Assembly: GCA_017395215.1 (NCBI GenBank)
Contig: JAFPVW010000110.1
Coordinates: 1-59,488 of the forward strand
DNA: 59,488 bases
Reading direction: 5' to 3'
Source: Prevotella sp.
GTDB taxonomy: Bacteria > Bacteroidota > Bacteroidia > Bacteroidales > Bacteroidaceae
The translations under genes and the position numbers were made by a program. Each line of letters starts with the position of its first letter. The first letter of the stretch is position 1. The notes beneath the pieces were generated by a model, which searched no databases, was not told the origin of the DNA, and saw nothing but the letters and a program-made list of their open reading frames with translations. Positions 25,101-29,689 of the stretch are shown here, one piece after another.

Positions 25101-27750
25101 CTACGCCGGACGCGTCGTGGGCAGCACCCGCGTCGAGATGCAGGACGGCTTGGTCTTAGGCAGCGTCTATGGCGGCGGCCAGGTGGGTAACGTGGGCATG
25201 GCCTCAAGCTATGGCGAGACGCCCGACAAGAAGCTGTCGGCCAACGTCATCGTCAGCGGCGGCACCATCGGCCGCGACACGGTGATGGTCGGCGACGAGT
25301 GCATCCGCTTCGGCGGCGACGCCATGGGCAACGTCTATGGCGGCGGCAGTGGCGACCGCACCATCGTCCGCTGTGGCATGGTGCTGGGCAACACCAACGT
25401 CAGCATCAGCCAGGCCGAGGGCAAGAAGACCCGCATCTACCATAATGTATATGGTGGCGGCGCCTACGGCACCGTGGGCGACTTCAACTACGTGACTGAC
25501 ATCGACCCGAATACACAGTCCCTCAAGGTTTCTCAGGTGGAAAATCTCCACACCGACAGCACCGGCATTGCTAACGTCACCATCACGGGCGGCGAAATCG
25601 GCATCGACGGCCATAACAACGGCATGATCTTCGGCTCGTCGCGAGGCGACGTGTCGAGCGGCTTCACGCGCGACGACTATATGGCGTGGGCCTACGACAC
25701 CAACGTCAGCATCGGCAACGACGGCGGCGGCTTCGGACCGACGGAGCCGCGCATCCACGGCTCCATCTACGGCGGCGGCGAGAACGGCCACGTGCTCCGC
25801 GATGCCCGTGTCGATGTCCTCAGCGGCTACGTCGGCGACTCCATTACGTATTACGCCTTCAATGGCAACGTCTACGGCGCAGGCTGCGGCACCGACACCA
25901 TCATGGTTGGCGGCATGAAGCGCTACAAGCCGTTGGCAGGCGTCGTACGCGGCAATACCAACGTCAACATCAGCGGCGGTCTCATCACCGGCAACATCTA
26001 TGGCGCAGGCGCCATGGCTTACGTGGGTACGATTTCCAATGAGAATGATACTGCAACAGTAGCGAAGCACATGGACATTGATCAGGCAGGCAAGATCTAT
26101 GGTTTAGGCCTGAGCTGGCCCTACAAGTTTGAGTTTGCCGACACCACCGGTACGGCCACCATCAACATCACCGGCGGCCACATCGGCATCAACGGCACCG
26201 ACGGCGGCGACGTCTATGGCAGTGCCCGAGGCGAGGCCGGCGACCGCTACATCACGGCTCACCATGCCTTCGTCAAGGAGTCCATTGTCAACATCGATCT
26301 GCCCCGGACAGCGAGCGTGGCGGCATTGGACACCTTGAGTGCGCCTTGTATCACCGGCTCCGTCCACGGCAGTGGCGAGGACGGCTACGTCTATGGCGAC
26401 ACCTACGTGACACTGAACAAGGGTCTGATAGGCCACTCCGTCTACGGCGGCGGCAAGGGTAAGGGTACCTACAAGATGACCCTCGACCTGTGGTCGGCTA
26501 CGGGTAAAACAGGAACTTACGACGCCGACATCTACAGTCTCATCTCAGGTAAGGTGATGGGCAATACCTTCGTCACGATGAACGACGGCCATGTGGTCCG
26601 TAACATCTACGGCGGCGGCAACATGGGTTCTGTGGGTAAGGGTAACTATGCAGGTGCCCCCGACGACTACTTCACTGCCGGCTATGGCGAGTTAACCAAG
26701 GATAGCCTTTGGAGCAACACCAATGAATACAGCCAGGCATTCCTCAACAGCGGTAAGACCACCGTCAAGGTGCTGGCCGGTACAGTGGGCAATCCCGACA
26801 AGCTCACGGAGTTAAAGGAAGGTCTGCCCTTGGGCAACGTCTTCGGCGGCAGTCGCGGTGTGGCGGCTCCGAACGTGCCCAACGCCCTGTCGCCACGCTA
26901 CTACTACTGCCCGACCTTCTTCTCGGGCTACGTGAACGAGACGGAGGTCATCATTGGTACTGACAGCACCGACGGTCCTCGCATTCTCTGCTCCGTCTAC
27001 GGCGGCGGTCAGGACGGACACGTGCGCCGCTGGACGGACATCAAGGTCTATAGCGGCGAAATCGGACTGCCCTTCACGGCGGAGAACAAGAGCCTTATGG
27101 GTAAGGACAACATCAACGACTCGCTGTGGCTCTATCGCGGCAACGTCTATGGCGCAGGCTCGGGTATCAGTGAGTTCAAGTACGACTTCAACGATGATGG
27201 CGACTACGACGACAAATACGAAGTGACTGGTGCAAACGGGAAAACCAGCTATCCGGAAAGTGGCTACAGCACCTCTGCCGGCTCCGTGACTTGCTTCACG
27301 AAGGTCGACATCAAGGGCGGCACCATCTACCGCAACGTGGCAGGCGGTGGCTCGCTGGCCAGCGTCGGTCCGCTGAGAATCAATCAGCCGGACTATGCCG
27401 CCATCAAGGGCGACAACCCGAAGGACTGGGGCAAGCAGAGCATGAACGAGGTCATCATCGGTGGTAAGACCGACAAAGGAAAGCTCCTCAAGCCCACCAT
27501 CGGCGAGCGCACCAGCGTCAATGCCGGCTACGGCGGCAACGTCTTCGGCGGCAGCCGTGGTGAGCCCGCCCTCGGCAGTGGCTTCGCCACGTCCATCTGG
27601 ACGAAGGTCTACGTCAAGGACGGTGCCAACATCGTCGGCAGTGTCTTCGGCGGCGGCAACGCCGGTGAGGTGCTGATGGATACCGATGTCCAGATCGGTG
27701 AGCCGAAGGAATCCGCCACCGAGCCTACCGAGCCTACCAATGAGCCTTAG
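4141..27750 (+). CDS. Giant secreted YGGG-repeat solenoid protein
   Basis: About 7,869 residues from ATG 4141 (ATGs at 4153, 4168 and 4180 and a TTG at 4132 are alternatives). A hydrophobic segment at about 36-53, ending AWGQ, is a signal peptide with a long N-region. Next come a trefoil-like region (about 55-250), a chitobiase-C-type Ig-like module (YYTTDGSDPKT, about 260-320), several VNRSN/LIDRLGN modules, a module shared with the second giant gene (about 700-1200), a GLUG-like region (1220-1420), then from about 1,990 a solenoid in which V-Y/F-G-G-G recurs about every 30-100 residues (about 94 by hand count). The solenoid is probably a right-handed beta-helix. It ends TEPTEPTNEP, with no C-terminal sorting tail seen. 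A surface or adhesin role is inferred; no catalytic motif was recognised. A hairpin terminator follows. Confidence 0.85.
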   Translation: MTQDMNTKIMRRDMEKTYYSSRKHSTKEQAPCVKKLLLMLLVMIVAGVGEAWGQDLSGYYYLAFPGKVNTPSEGYNPASPTENYYLCPTEGYLYYQATNQCTLTDNGQPFLTSYTCRDGIYEADNAVWTLIKHSYNGQDYYYIKHSIDDKYLVFNGTVAGNRLRAHLEKTTSPGTNALFKITEDANNSGYYYFAPFGVNKYWLNLTEGNYHSLVGEEGKTDGPTVNGVKQKVNGTLGGWTEANNTSQVYLEAVAVNPPTFTQNADGTIGISTTTANTTIYYTTDGSDPKTSQTRSTYSSAITLTDEMGTAIKAVAVDGSNNNSMVITLPLASYTYKIVNRSNRVAITATRKQVVGTTLNGYNSIPEDIRSPYISDERIIFSATNHFDEEDEIKKTPASDTGTADIYVSYTLDNLTSKFLKLSGTRSMNVTMDGDYIFNSSGALSHEATDNNIDEKSHLWHISGNDPYDVRVQNIESNGYFHYNAPTGGAASSPLTLESTASSFIIMDGDADGAGIANGQMELMAATGDDNYYRVGRSGNDFTVSTITGHDASLQIRAYANSSQKTYNLIDRLGNIIFTAQTKSDDLALPAELQSPLASYQYWNRDAFPEEIVNDVWKVKEAELDEEGQVVTPAPTPITSLSQAAEGSDIYVTYTVKDDIDLTGAKAYRLEYLSGMSFNQEDGSDGIIDTLSQAVYPYNNGDLNLYVYGKQQWDKQLASGASTRTRWLWHFVSNHDGVDLTGDEIDPYHVIVKSEQNQSMKVDGVTYNGSAYLYTYKPADYGEVVTGVVVKHPTYTGSDKPAYDATEYMLIGTSLSAMKLKTFKTVEGEQRVVTSFEQYWKNNPTVEKIAGANPAANNSTLTGKGWHRYQQWANSAPWGGGSKVWGFGDHWLQTITMGTGEFRAEETALNPQVILLDQHGWEIMRVPLDNVVKLKQFDSPMVKEYHWYPTAYKFPGYHKYEVRNPKIPVYMKNSSNKWVVTTDSIIHNSTTLTDNPYLHFTEQGYAEQDKSVKSDFYVTYTVKPEYANAYGGAATEGGVGASLYLLKQGDDYAKINGTSLDTAGAPTDMEDIPQEMQWYLKPNFNIDAEMGYNYNGIYDEKSKDETEADYLANGQNGFDPYNVQIQSFANTRRYFTVDTDNPMLSGGTWTGTTSRLTLENLSQRKTATGNDQTTVKITNATFMVVDDGSGNMLLMPRFDNTKVVNSLTSPQLAAPGSATSSLTIELVPQVVHNSNEIKSQGGYFVLAPDFTISTSVGSAGAPFMGIIDGKMNTISASTTPLVAYAESATIRNVMLKDVQVTGSGSVGAVCGTAKGSTRIYNCGILPSSPAFTDETSTVSSSDGYCGSIVGELQGNARVINCFSYATITGGTTVAGIVGYIGNTQITQNNVSTVPMVVNCMFYGDITSGSPKYPVYGGAMIKNDETNGKGVNPYNYFRKNATFDNSYNNIDNYNRSWPAEEKNLTRFEYYRSVLNSNKNLCTYWITDTPYGSQTDNDRALMAKWVLDQTIAPYPVLKTWGYYPSVINIDTLNRVNAEKELERRSNANEWEGKSYGTLQVTIQAGSNNSSASAVVRNITITDMDTLNCDYGYYKIQLPYYNDVFGNPNATTHAEKYGNNYTDKVVTGWKITAVTGGTPGTFVADWQNGYNFADRKCTNKDLYSVSGRVFAQGGYYYVPDSVTAITIEAYWGNAVYLANRGRSIDRVSLTKAGYKGDQPFVPAGTMPDKFQGTYTVYGDLQDAIGALSNSASTVYDQAIVLIGNHQVKNGNNSIAGSKNNFRPFTIMSADFDFDKEPDYCLELQFRHNTDRPGIQPARFDFLPIVELGLAVRHDKLAYAIGIFVPQGHFEVTETAFLRTTQFEYDANLDRKDSESPVIINGGEYELFNVRYHDANRTSYFLLGGKAWIHRFAPGSHPNKSQNPKTRHCAVNAIGGEYPEFYLSGIYKPNITGNTGAPHCYTNGGKFGMMAGAGYDKVAGGVTFKINHSLIKEFYGGGINGSNPVGGNIDVTIDYSRVKKYCGGPKVGDMSGKTVTTSATGTTFDVFYGGGNGGNTYYRQLQFDADRSSNLIGTWTGDYNWGGFSPVTTTFDEGTDNKGYHAEYEFEVFNQSNGVADQITQRGFINWIQFGITKTSNVTNTLTDCTVNTNFYGGGNLANVDGSVTSTLTNTTVVGNAFGGGYSATIPTFSVHDKNLVSFPTMDYAGTITDGSIGYKKDGDDVIVYEWTNDLNGMTEANRKKSPTYKKDGKWYCYTWNSLKDLGTVTGNVTLDLKGSSLVEGKINIGSETEEQVGGVFGGGDASGVKGNVQVTIETSDQKEEEGYNAYNVFGGGNTADVEGNTHVTLTDGVVSQDVYGGGKGQTTTVTGNVTVNIGATNGDKAPEVQGSVYGGSALGAVNATKDATTGALAYTDGKKDSVNIYRGTISGSVYGGGLGSVEEDDSIAAQNFGPVMVTMEGGTVGTAVYGGSNANGVLKQTSTVTVKGGTVGTAPARADSIANVVFGGGFGEPTRVEGNVQVNIGTSDQTTGGATCHGSVYGGGALGNVNGSTEVNLLKGTIIGNAFGGGLGRKAKADTTAVAALVGGDVTVLLAGAKLPTVEADGAPVAGQIFGCNNLNGTPLGHVKVHVKHTVGVEGQEFDLAAVYGGGNEADYNPTAADSVVVIIEGCDTTSIRDVYGGGNAAAVAATEVWILATDTIDNVFGGGNGVRGADYAAHVGFHRLSATEKSDYENGSGMTHVKLVGGTVNNVFGGSNSNGDIRGGSNITMPQRTAYPVQAELTTEDCPLNTHNIYGGGKNADMSGGTNIVLGCMPDEWIGEIYAGAQNADVAGDVNLTITSGKFHRVFGGNKDGGQLKGAITVNIEETGDCDVPIVIGELYGGGNLAGYSVYGYNADGTPKTKATFDAENEGKADDEKAVPYDKPQLNVRSFTSIGSIFGGGYQAMMIADPQVDISVVKGSHAATAFDADTLRNVEIKKMGNDGLMKDTLITLGLPAHEAGKIGAIGHVFGGGNLATVDGSATVNIGTEEEIGFITTPAHLTANANGKYAVEGAIITGNVYGGGQDAIVTGDTKVNICAVKDETTDAYVSVPQGTAGVTIAGAVFGAGKGLETAVDSTTIIMAGGKVGKSVYGGGELGIVERHTSITILGGSIGNENIPQGGAVYGNVYGGGQGNTEDVKAGLIKGNTYITISDSAKIYHNIYGGGAFGSVGDFEYNDNDSITSLKTAGTGVANITITGGTIGIDGHENGMVFGSSRGEVAAPGSIDDRLAWVYDANVVIGTAGSDEGPHIHGSLYGSGENGHTVHNTSVTIHSGLIGDTITMAADPAGQGGAKYPYRGNVYGGGCGTDKYDNNTKYNLLSGVVLGNTSVVIDGGRVVRNVYGAGSMGSVVDTTHVTIGGSAVIGAEGSGGGYVYAAARGDEALSDAQQAHVGATVLTVSGGTVWGDAFGGGQAGIVKGAVAVSLTGGTLKQDVYGGGALAKTNTDYDANDNTKKTYVTTVTLAGATVAGDLYGGGLGRLYKAGTAGQPAVEPQGEEGQDGYVPGSPAIPAVAEETAVEADAKGPVTVTVSDGQATRVFGCNNLNGSPKDTVAVVISGTATITDASAISNVYGGGNQAAYSGTRGISVAMSGGTVDNVYGGGLGASAVVHNNTNVDISGGTVGNDVFGGGSQADVEHSVNVSVRGGTITHNVYGGGALANTNTANWDVSNATWADGKTSASDTTKVTLTGGKIGNAFGGGLGNDETAVYVYGDVKVILDGAALTSEKVSNQTVAGKNYPSIPTTGYVFGSNNFNGSPKGDVTVEVFSTKRVDGGDHVTGEYEVQAVYGGGNLADYQPALGKQTKVIIHGCDATSIEKVYGGGNSASVPSTDVTIYGAFDIGYAFGGGNGSMPVQNAAGNWLPNAGAEVMGNSYISAKGGRIGQVFGGSDAKGDIHGHTTIDTSGGGGECGLALTRIFGAGNEADVAGDVNMILSGCSTSDSVQYVHGGSYNAHISGNVNLTITSGIYTNVFGGNDARGSIGGAITVNIEETDECKPIIIKNLVGGGNEAAYPGTKKDSTEYKNPGNITVNIKSATRIDNVFGGGYKSDVRGNTTVNINMTKGSQAGKPFVLPEGYTGDPIPNLVGGVIRDSIGTIGNVYGGGNEGNVIGQVTLNINTTDTVPILKRKGDVYGAAFIDANGDSVYNYKGELIYDHVIGSQGQDSLVARKVSYKNETVLGAHITGSVFGGGNLAVVGKYNEAKDSVEYVGNTYVNICAKGVKEGNDTVWQAVAPGAEGVSIAKDVYGGGMGKATSFKCLTAMVTGSTNVRIGNGTVGGSIYGGGQVGRVEQNTSVTIGLPTGTSTPEVGGNVFAAGRGVNTHGYSALVRGNSTAVIQRRAKVGQSIYGGGEMSSVGRYTVVNGMPVSLKDNGSGYCTVIVRDSAEVGPNGMTMKKAGGPDFSGNVFGAGKGVLPYEGYQDNQQPQQVLPTGTKYFASKKSVGDGVDSTYYEFIETLALATQTYVTIADKAFVKGSVYGGSENGHVQHDTQVRIEGGQIGCGKGTTERHPDAVWVDGYTPTDENDLECASWDYDASSGAPYDKFAIYESGGKYYYDNNHTKYAEGGAPTAKDGHTYYGNVFGGGSGVVPYAPGKWHREAGSVGGNAKVIITGGHILTSVYGGNEQTDVAGNDTILMSGGTLGVPRTDSLMKAHPVTCYLFGAGKGDQRIFFNTWTNVKSAYVEVSGTSRIYGSVFGGGEDGHVLEDAKVVIKDDGVRIGTTGTSYVDGNVFGGGRGFSGEALTAGTVGGNVDVDISGGTMLGSIYGGGRLASVGSFFTNPDDPLYGQLQEDGTGEGAKTHGHITVNISGGTIGNTDLAANTPGIEHSGNVFGGCMGRITLLDGSINPIWPELAQSKFSTVNISQPEGKTTHITRNVYGGGEFGSVRENAAVSISAGTIDGNVFGGGKGSDDHQHPTTIEVHWDNNTAYYTYTPMQWAGCVGGNTTLDITDGAVKKNVYGGGELASVGIIDYSVVQDEAGEFTFNGKKYKHKGFVKHEDIRERATIKEKAYGFALSWPYEFTYVPCNPTGLIGGETTVTISGGRIGTGWDDGTGYVFGGGKGQVQFSGVTDMHEQRYTEAFCANVRKTTVNIEYDSTPEGIPTKENSLPDAQFVLGAVYGGGEDGHVYEDAAVNITKGLIGLSVYGGGKGINTYKGYLRNQSSKEWETTTKDLYSWTAGKVYGNATVTMEDGHVINNVYGGGYLGSVGKGNYAGGTDDYYPAGYGETLDGEALWTKSGNFDPNSPISETNKPATMADHFLSSGNVTVTIKGGTVGTMNGLYGNIGGLTTHGTPTGMVFGGSRGQAAQDVGSLSPRYAYAPDFFLGYVNNATVTIGKKAEGNTASSGPTIYSQVFGGGRDGHVRGSTYVTIWDGTIGQPYEDAAGVDQVVTADYQRYHRGNVYGSGSGLGTWDGTHHGTSSGSVTRHTRVDIHGGTIYNNVYGGGAMSTIGPPTIPPTAAVADSTWSKCIVNIYGGKIGSGQEYEGVYASDYDKYGYGGCVYGASRGDRGGDLADLASGETIDKYATSLWTEVNIMGGAIAGNVYGGGQGSQVKKDTEVNLLGGVIGHDAYGGGRGIAAKRDGTGGLAANVGGNVTVTLNNNNNGAEADGSKVGCVVDRIFGCNNLNGSPMGKVTVHVYATQNSAKSKIEEKFPKRLENRTTQIPREYLGLLLDSIAKCGYNANTPKIDMAVIERARTTYENSNPGTVDSVKVNLATDSVLMQLHKLYDVRAVYGGGNLAPYEAENDSTHVIIDGCQLTSIYQVYGSGNAASTPACHTIVNGTYEIDELFGGGNGRDPYEIDSLWYENPGANVGYRNYTHVEGGSGTKDDPYKAKENSNATDKEFRQAYYRYGSGVARTDVYGGRIHNVYGGSNEKGNISEMALSVYEKASTCESIIDKTYGAGKNAEIDGEVQMVLDCVDYMAQLFGGSTKSDVNSDIYLRVTNGRFGQVYGGNDQSGRIFGSITVEVQEQGCKPITIGELYGGGYLADYSIYGYDKKKGTLRTKKEFEDSLAIFKANMETFLRDIAVDKQDSVLKDTLIRAGLFGYPKDDPRVSIISATRIDSIFGGGYQATVIGSPRVNVNMEPGMVTAKYVEKNSANFSVGQHTVDEQTYTVTGKRNGAAILAIGTIGHIWGGGDLADVQGDTYVEIGTGRWIKEWDSSGNVVEESLNRKAAAITGNIYGGGKGEAKPSGEGAFKCQAAMVGIEDDGVAHPEGGTSVIIGNGYVGGNVYGGGEIARVEKNTVVTIGLQGGRDTVSVAGSVFGAGKGVETHGYSALVRGNTTVTIQGKAKVGQSVYGGGELASVGRYNVADSIYHVQHPDVAVGMPYSLANSGSGYCTVIVRDSAEVGPDNMVMYKANGEPDNTGHVFGAGKGVTPFLGYDAEHKPWRVTPGNVQEFYTDTLAYLKYVETLGLATQTSVTIGGHAFVKGDVFGGSEQGFVQHDTQVIIQDSCQIGNGHILLVNNGDTIDNRGVNRRYTDEEWSEGKLMGEPLWTTKALPECAHWPYGVKVTEGGVTKTIYAQYDKFANQTGDLEKYPDGTSTRHGRHKGSDGHTFFGNVFGGGSGYFPYAPGKWHYASGSVGGNTLVEITGGHILTNVYGGNELTDVGKEGVDTVGTCTVRMTGGTVGVPRTLAQIAAHPLTCYVYGGGMGDPRTFFDKHTNVNNTVIEVSGGHIYGSVFGGAEDGHVLKNVKMDIKPGAWIGTWGTSYVDGNVFGGGRGFSGEAVTAGNVGDSVVINITGGRMLGSVYGGGRLGSVGYDLKEVGEAGYGKLSDDPARGHVVVNISGGTIGNDNEYVYIAPDATTEQVAAAKVNMPNTLHGSNNRLLHTKGGNVFTGGMGRFYLLDDSTVIDHWYDLGKVKSTKLTVSDSARIKSNVYGGCELGWVSGKHQSDVVAGTDSLSTEILITGGTIGTEVVDQDSIPRYTYGSVYGGGRGNSMEKLFDNEIEDDVTDNPKFYAGRVVGSTRVEMQDGLVLGSVYGGGQVGNVGMASSYGETPDKKLSANVIVSGGTIGRDTVMVGDECIRFGGDAMGNVYGGGSGDRTIVRCGMVLGNTNVSISQAEGKKTRIYHNVYGGGAYGTVGDFNYVTDIDPNTQSLKVSQVENLHTDSTGIANVTITGGEIGIDGHNNGMIFGSSRGDVSSGFTRDDYMAWAYDTNVSIGNDGGGFGPTEPRIHGSIYGGGENGHVLRDARVDVLSGYVGDSITYYAFNGNVYGAGCGTDTIMVGGMKRYKPLAGVVRGNTNVNISGGLITGNIYGAGAMAYVGTISNENDTATVAKHMDIDQAGKIYGLGLSWPYKFEFADTTGTATINITGGHIGINGTDGGDVYGSARGEAGDRYITAHHAFVKESIVNIDLPRTASVAALDTLSAPCITGSVHGSGEDGYVYGDTYVTLNKGLIGHSVYGGGKGKGTYKMTLDLWSATGKTGTYDADIYSLISGKVMGNTFVTMNDGHVVRNIYGGGNMGSVGKGNYAGAPDDYFTAGYGELTKDSLWSNTNEYSQAFLNSGKTTVKVLAGTVGNPDKLTELKEGLPLGNVFGGSRGVAAPNVPNALSPRYYYCPTFFSGYVNETEVIIGTDSTDGPRILCSVYGGGQDGHVRRWTDIKVYSGEIGLPFTAENKSLMGKDNINDSLWLYRGNVYGAGSGISEFKYDFNDDGDYDDKYEVTGANGKTSYPESGYSTSAGSVTCFTKVDIKGGTIYRNVAGGGSLASVGPLRINQPDYAAIKGDNPKDWGKQSMNEVIIGGKTDKGKLLKPTIGERTSVNAGYGGNVFGGSRGEPALGSGFATSIWTKVYVKDGANIVGSVFGGGNAGEVLMDTDVQIGEPKESATEPTEPTNEP
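6230..7745 (+). other. Module shared with the second giant protein
   Basis: Encodes about 500 residues with direct counterparts in the other giant gene (about 37715-39190 minus strand). Shared strings include GASTRTRW, VTSFEQYW, HGWEIMR, DSPMVK, PGYHKY, NFNIDAEMGY, GFDPYN and LMPRF in the same order. Confidence 0.85.
10104..27660 (+). repeat. YGGG solenoid repeat region
   Basis: About 94 copies of [VIAL]-[FY]-G-G-[GSNC] by hand count, plus about 15 variants (FGAGKG, YGSGENG, FGCNNLNG). Each turn has a typical form: VYGGG-x-G-x-V, then a short V-T/N-I strand, then GG-T/H-I. Copies are diverged in DNA. Confidence 0.85.
15475..21070 (+). repeat. Super-repeat copy 1 inside the giant gene
   Basis: Begins with an FGSNNFNGSP turn and holds in order the YGGGNLADY, FGGNDARG, THGYSALVRGN (17191), GYCTVIVRDSAEVGP (about 17350), PYAPGKWH, GRGFSGE, and LSPRYAYAP (20158) segments, all repeated in the next copy about 5.8-6.8 kb downstream. 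Confidence 0.7.
21073..27750 (+). repeat. Super-repeat copy 2 inside the giant gene
   Basis: Starts with FGCNNLNGSP and repeats the same segment order as copy 1: THGYSALVRGN at 23039, GYCTVIVRDSAEVGP at about 23233, PYAPGKWH at about 23935, GRGFSGE at about 24382 and LSPRYYYCP at about 26887. One stretch of about 29 bases is identical in both copies (from 17353 and 23236). Confidence 0.7.
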
Positions 27751-27780
27751 TCGTTTTTACACGGTTTAACGACTTATATA

Positions 27781-27826
27781 CGCAGAGGACACCGTGCTTT
27801 CATGCTCGGTGTCCTCCGCGTTTTTT
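27781..27826 (+). terminator. Intrinsic terminator of the giant gene
   Basis: A 14-bp stem with one mismatch (27781-27794 with 27807-27820) followed by six T residues. It starts 30 bases after the stop codon. Confidence 0.8.
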
Positions 27827-27923
27827 ACAATGCCCGATATACCGTAACCGCTTAACCGTGTAAATGATCTTCCTGCCCTACACCGTCCTCATGGTTCCCA
27901 GTGTCTAAGGTTTGAAAATAAGT

Positions 27924-27963
27924 AAAGCCCCCGGCCTCCGAATATGCAGAGGCTGGGGGCTTT
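27924..27963. terminator. Hairpin terminator, probably bidirectional
   Basis: A 15-bp stem with one G-T pair (27924-27938 with 27949-27963), with AAA on one side and TTT on the other. It lies between the giant gene and the convergent DUF4143 gene. Confidence 0.65.
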
Positions 27964-28147
27964 ATATGCGGGGCTTTACTCCCTGGTTATGCGTTCTTTC
28001 TCCCCGTTTGCCGCGGGTTTATACAAACAACTCTCCCATAGCGGCAGAAAGTGAGACCTTGCACCTGTCGCAGATGTCGGTAATGGTAGCACCATTGGAA
28101 GAAAACAAAGTTAATGTCGGTACAAGAACATTGTTTTTTTAGGAGGA

Positions 28148-29440
28148 CTAATCTTTCAGGCAACCTAATGGTATAATTTTTACCCCATCAGGACGGGTGT
28201 ATGCCATCTGACCGCCTGTAAGTATTATCAAAAGATCTGGTTCACGGATGGGCATCTGCTTCTCCTTCTCGTTATGCTCGCGGATAAGCCTTTTCAACTC
28301 CAGAAGATGGCTTGCCCCTTCCTCTATCTCGTTGCTTCCCAGTTTGCACTCTATCAAAGCAAAGCGCCCATCTTCAAGATGCAATACGAAATCGGCTTCC
28401 AGACCATATCGATCATGATAATAAGATACATGACTATATAGTCCTTGCGTATAGGCTTTCATGTCACGCACGCACATCTGCTCGAAGATAAATCCGAATG
28501 TTTTCAGTTGTGTGGTCAATGCCTCTGGTGTCAGTCCAAGAAGAGCCACGGCTATTGACGGGTCACAGAATCCTCGTTTGGGTGAGCTTCGGATAACGGT
28601 TTTACTGCGTATCGCTGGGCACCAGGCATCAATGTCTTGAATGACAAACAGACGTTCAAGGGCGTTCACATAGTCATTGAATGTGTCAATACTGCATTCT
28701 ATTTCTTCAGATGACACCACATCTGCAAGCATGGTGGTCTTTTTGACGAGTGATGAAATGTTGCGAGCATACGAACGCAGTATCATCATGGCAAGTTTCT
28801 CGTTCCGGCGTTTTCCGTCGATTCGTGATATATCTTCACTGCAAACTGTGCGAACATAGTTACGGGCTATCAACAACTTAGCTTTTTCCGAACGTGCCAT
28901 GAGAGTGCCCGGCCATCCACCACGACATGCTGCAAATATCAAGTCCTCTATGCTCATCTTTGATTTGCAACCGTCAATATCGTAATTAGGATTGTTGAAC
29001 AATTCCAACAGCGACACCTCACCTGTTGACTCCTTTGATTCCCAAAGGCTCATGGGCAACATGTTCATTTTTGCAATGCGACCGTTTCCCGAATGATGAA
29101 TCTGCGACTTATCTACAGCATTAGACCCCGTAAGGATGAATTGACCTGGTTCGCCACGTTTGTCAACCACCGTGCGGATAGCATCCCATAGGACAGGGGC
29201 ATCCTGCCATTCGTCAATCAATCTTGGAGTGTCGCCGCGAAGCAACAAAGATGGCTTAGACATTGCCGTAGCTAAGTATTCATCACGCATGTCCGTATCT
29301 TGCATTCTAATGGCACTTTTGGCAGCCTGTTCGGCAGTAGTTGTTTTACCACACCATTTTGGCCCTTCTATTAATACGGCACCAAACGCATCAAGAAGGT
29401 CTTTAAGCATGACGTCTGCTGTTCTGTTGAGATATTCCAT
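28148..29440 (-). CDS. DUF4143-type AAA ATPase
   Basis: 430 residues. P-loop LIEGPKWCGKTT near residue 23-34, Walker B-like PRLIDEWQDAP, sensor-like GQFILTGSNA, and a C-terminal nuclease-like DUF4143 domain with GLEADFVLHLEDGRFALIECKLG (the D-x-E-x-K type acidic motif). This AAA-DUF4143 family is common in Bacteroidales; its role is not established. The gene is visibly less GC-rich than its neighbours, which suggests separate acquisition. It stands alone with its own promoter and is convergent to the giant gene. It has no sequence link to the giant proteins. Confidence 0.85.
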   Translation of the reverse strand: MEYLNRTADVMLKDLLDAFGAVLIEGPKWCGKTTTAEQAAKSAIRMQDTDMRDEYLATAMSKPSLLLRGDTPRLIDEWQDAPVLWDAIRTVVDKRGEPGQFILTGSNAVDKSQIHHSGNGRIAKMNMLPMSLWESKESTGEVSLLELFNNPNYDIDGCKSKMSIEDLIFAACRGGWPGTLMARSEKAKLLIARNYVRTVCSEDISRIDGKRRNEKLAMMILRSYARNISSLVKKTTMLADVVSSEEIECSIDTFNDYVNALERLFVIQDIDAWCPAIRSKTVIRSSPKRGFCDPSIAVALLGLTPEALTTQLKTFGFIFEQMCVRDMKAYTQGLYSHVSYYHDRYGLEADFVLHLEDGRFALIECKLGSNEIEEGASHLLELKRLIREHNEKEKQMPIREPDLLIILTGGQMAYTRPDGVKIIPLGCLKD

Positions 29441-29464
29441 ATGTTCCGTACTTCAATTTGGTTG

Positions 29465-29495
29465 CAAAGATAATGTAAACTTTTGGATTATGCAA
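29465..29495 (-). promoter_or_regulatory. Promoter of the DUF4143 gene
   Basis: On the minus strand, TTG at 29493-29495, a 20-base spacer, and TATCTTTG at 29465-29472. It lies about 25 bases before the ATG. Confidence 0.65.
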
Positions 29496-29608
29496 GAAAA
29501 TCTTGTTTTTTGAGGTATTTCATTCGGTGTTTTTGAGGTGTTTTAATCTGTTTATTTGATAATTCTCATTCTGTATTTTTGATTTTGTCACAAACTATTT
29601 TATTACAA

Positions 29609-29643
29609 TGACAGCGACAATGGGTGTACCACTGTCGCTGTCA
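29609..29643. terminator. Hairpin after the second giant operon
   Basis: An 11-bp perfect stem (tgacagcgaca / tgtcgctgtca) 46 bases beyond the stop of the small leftward ORF. No strong T-run, so a moderate terminator candidate. Confidence 0.5.
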
Positions 29644-29689
29644 CTTTTGGTGGGGCGTACTTCTATGAGTGCTTACCTAAGTACAGCCG

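Larger units (their letters stand above)
27751..28147. other. Intergenic region after the giant gene
   Basis: Contains two hairpins (27781-27826 and 27924-27963) and no convincing gene. A 76-codon frame at 27912-28142 has no homology I recognise and contains the second hairpin. Confidence 0.6.

Noticed and set aside
27912-28142. 76-codon ORF after the giant gene
   Set aside because: Contains a hairpin, ordinary composition, no family match.
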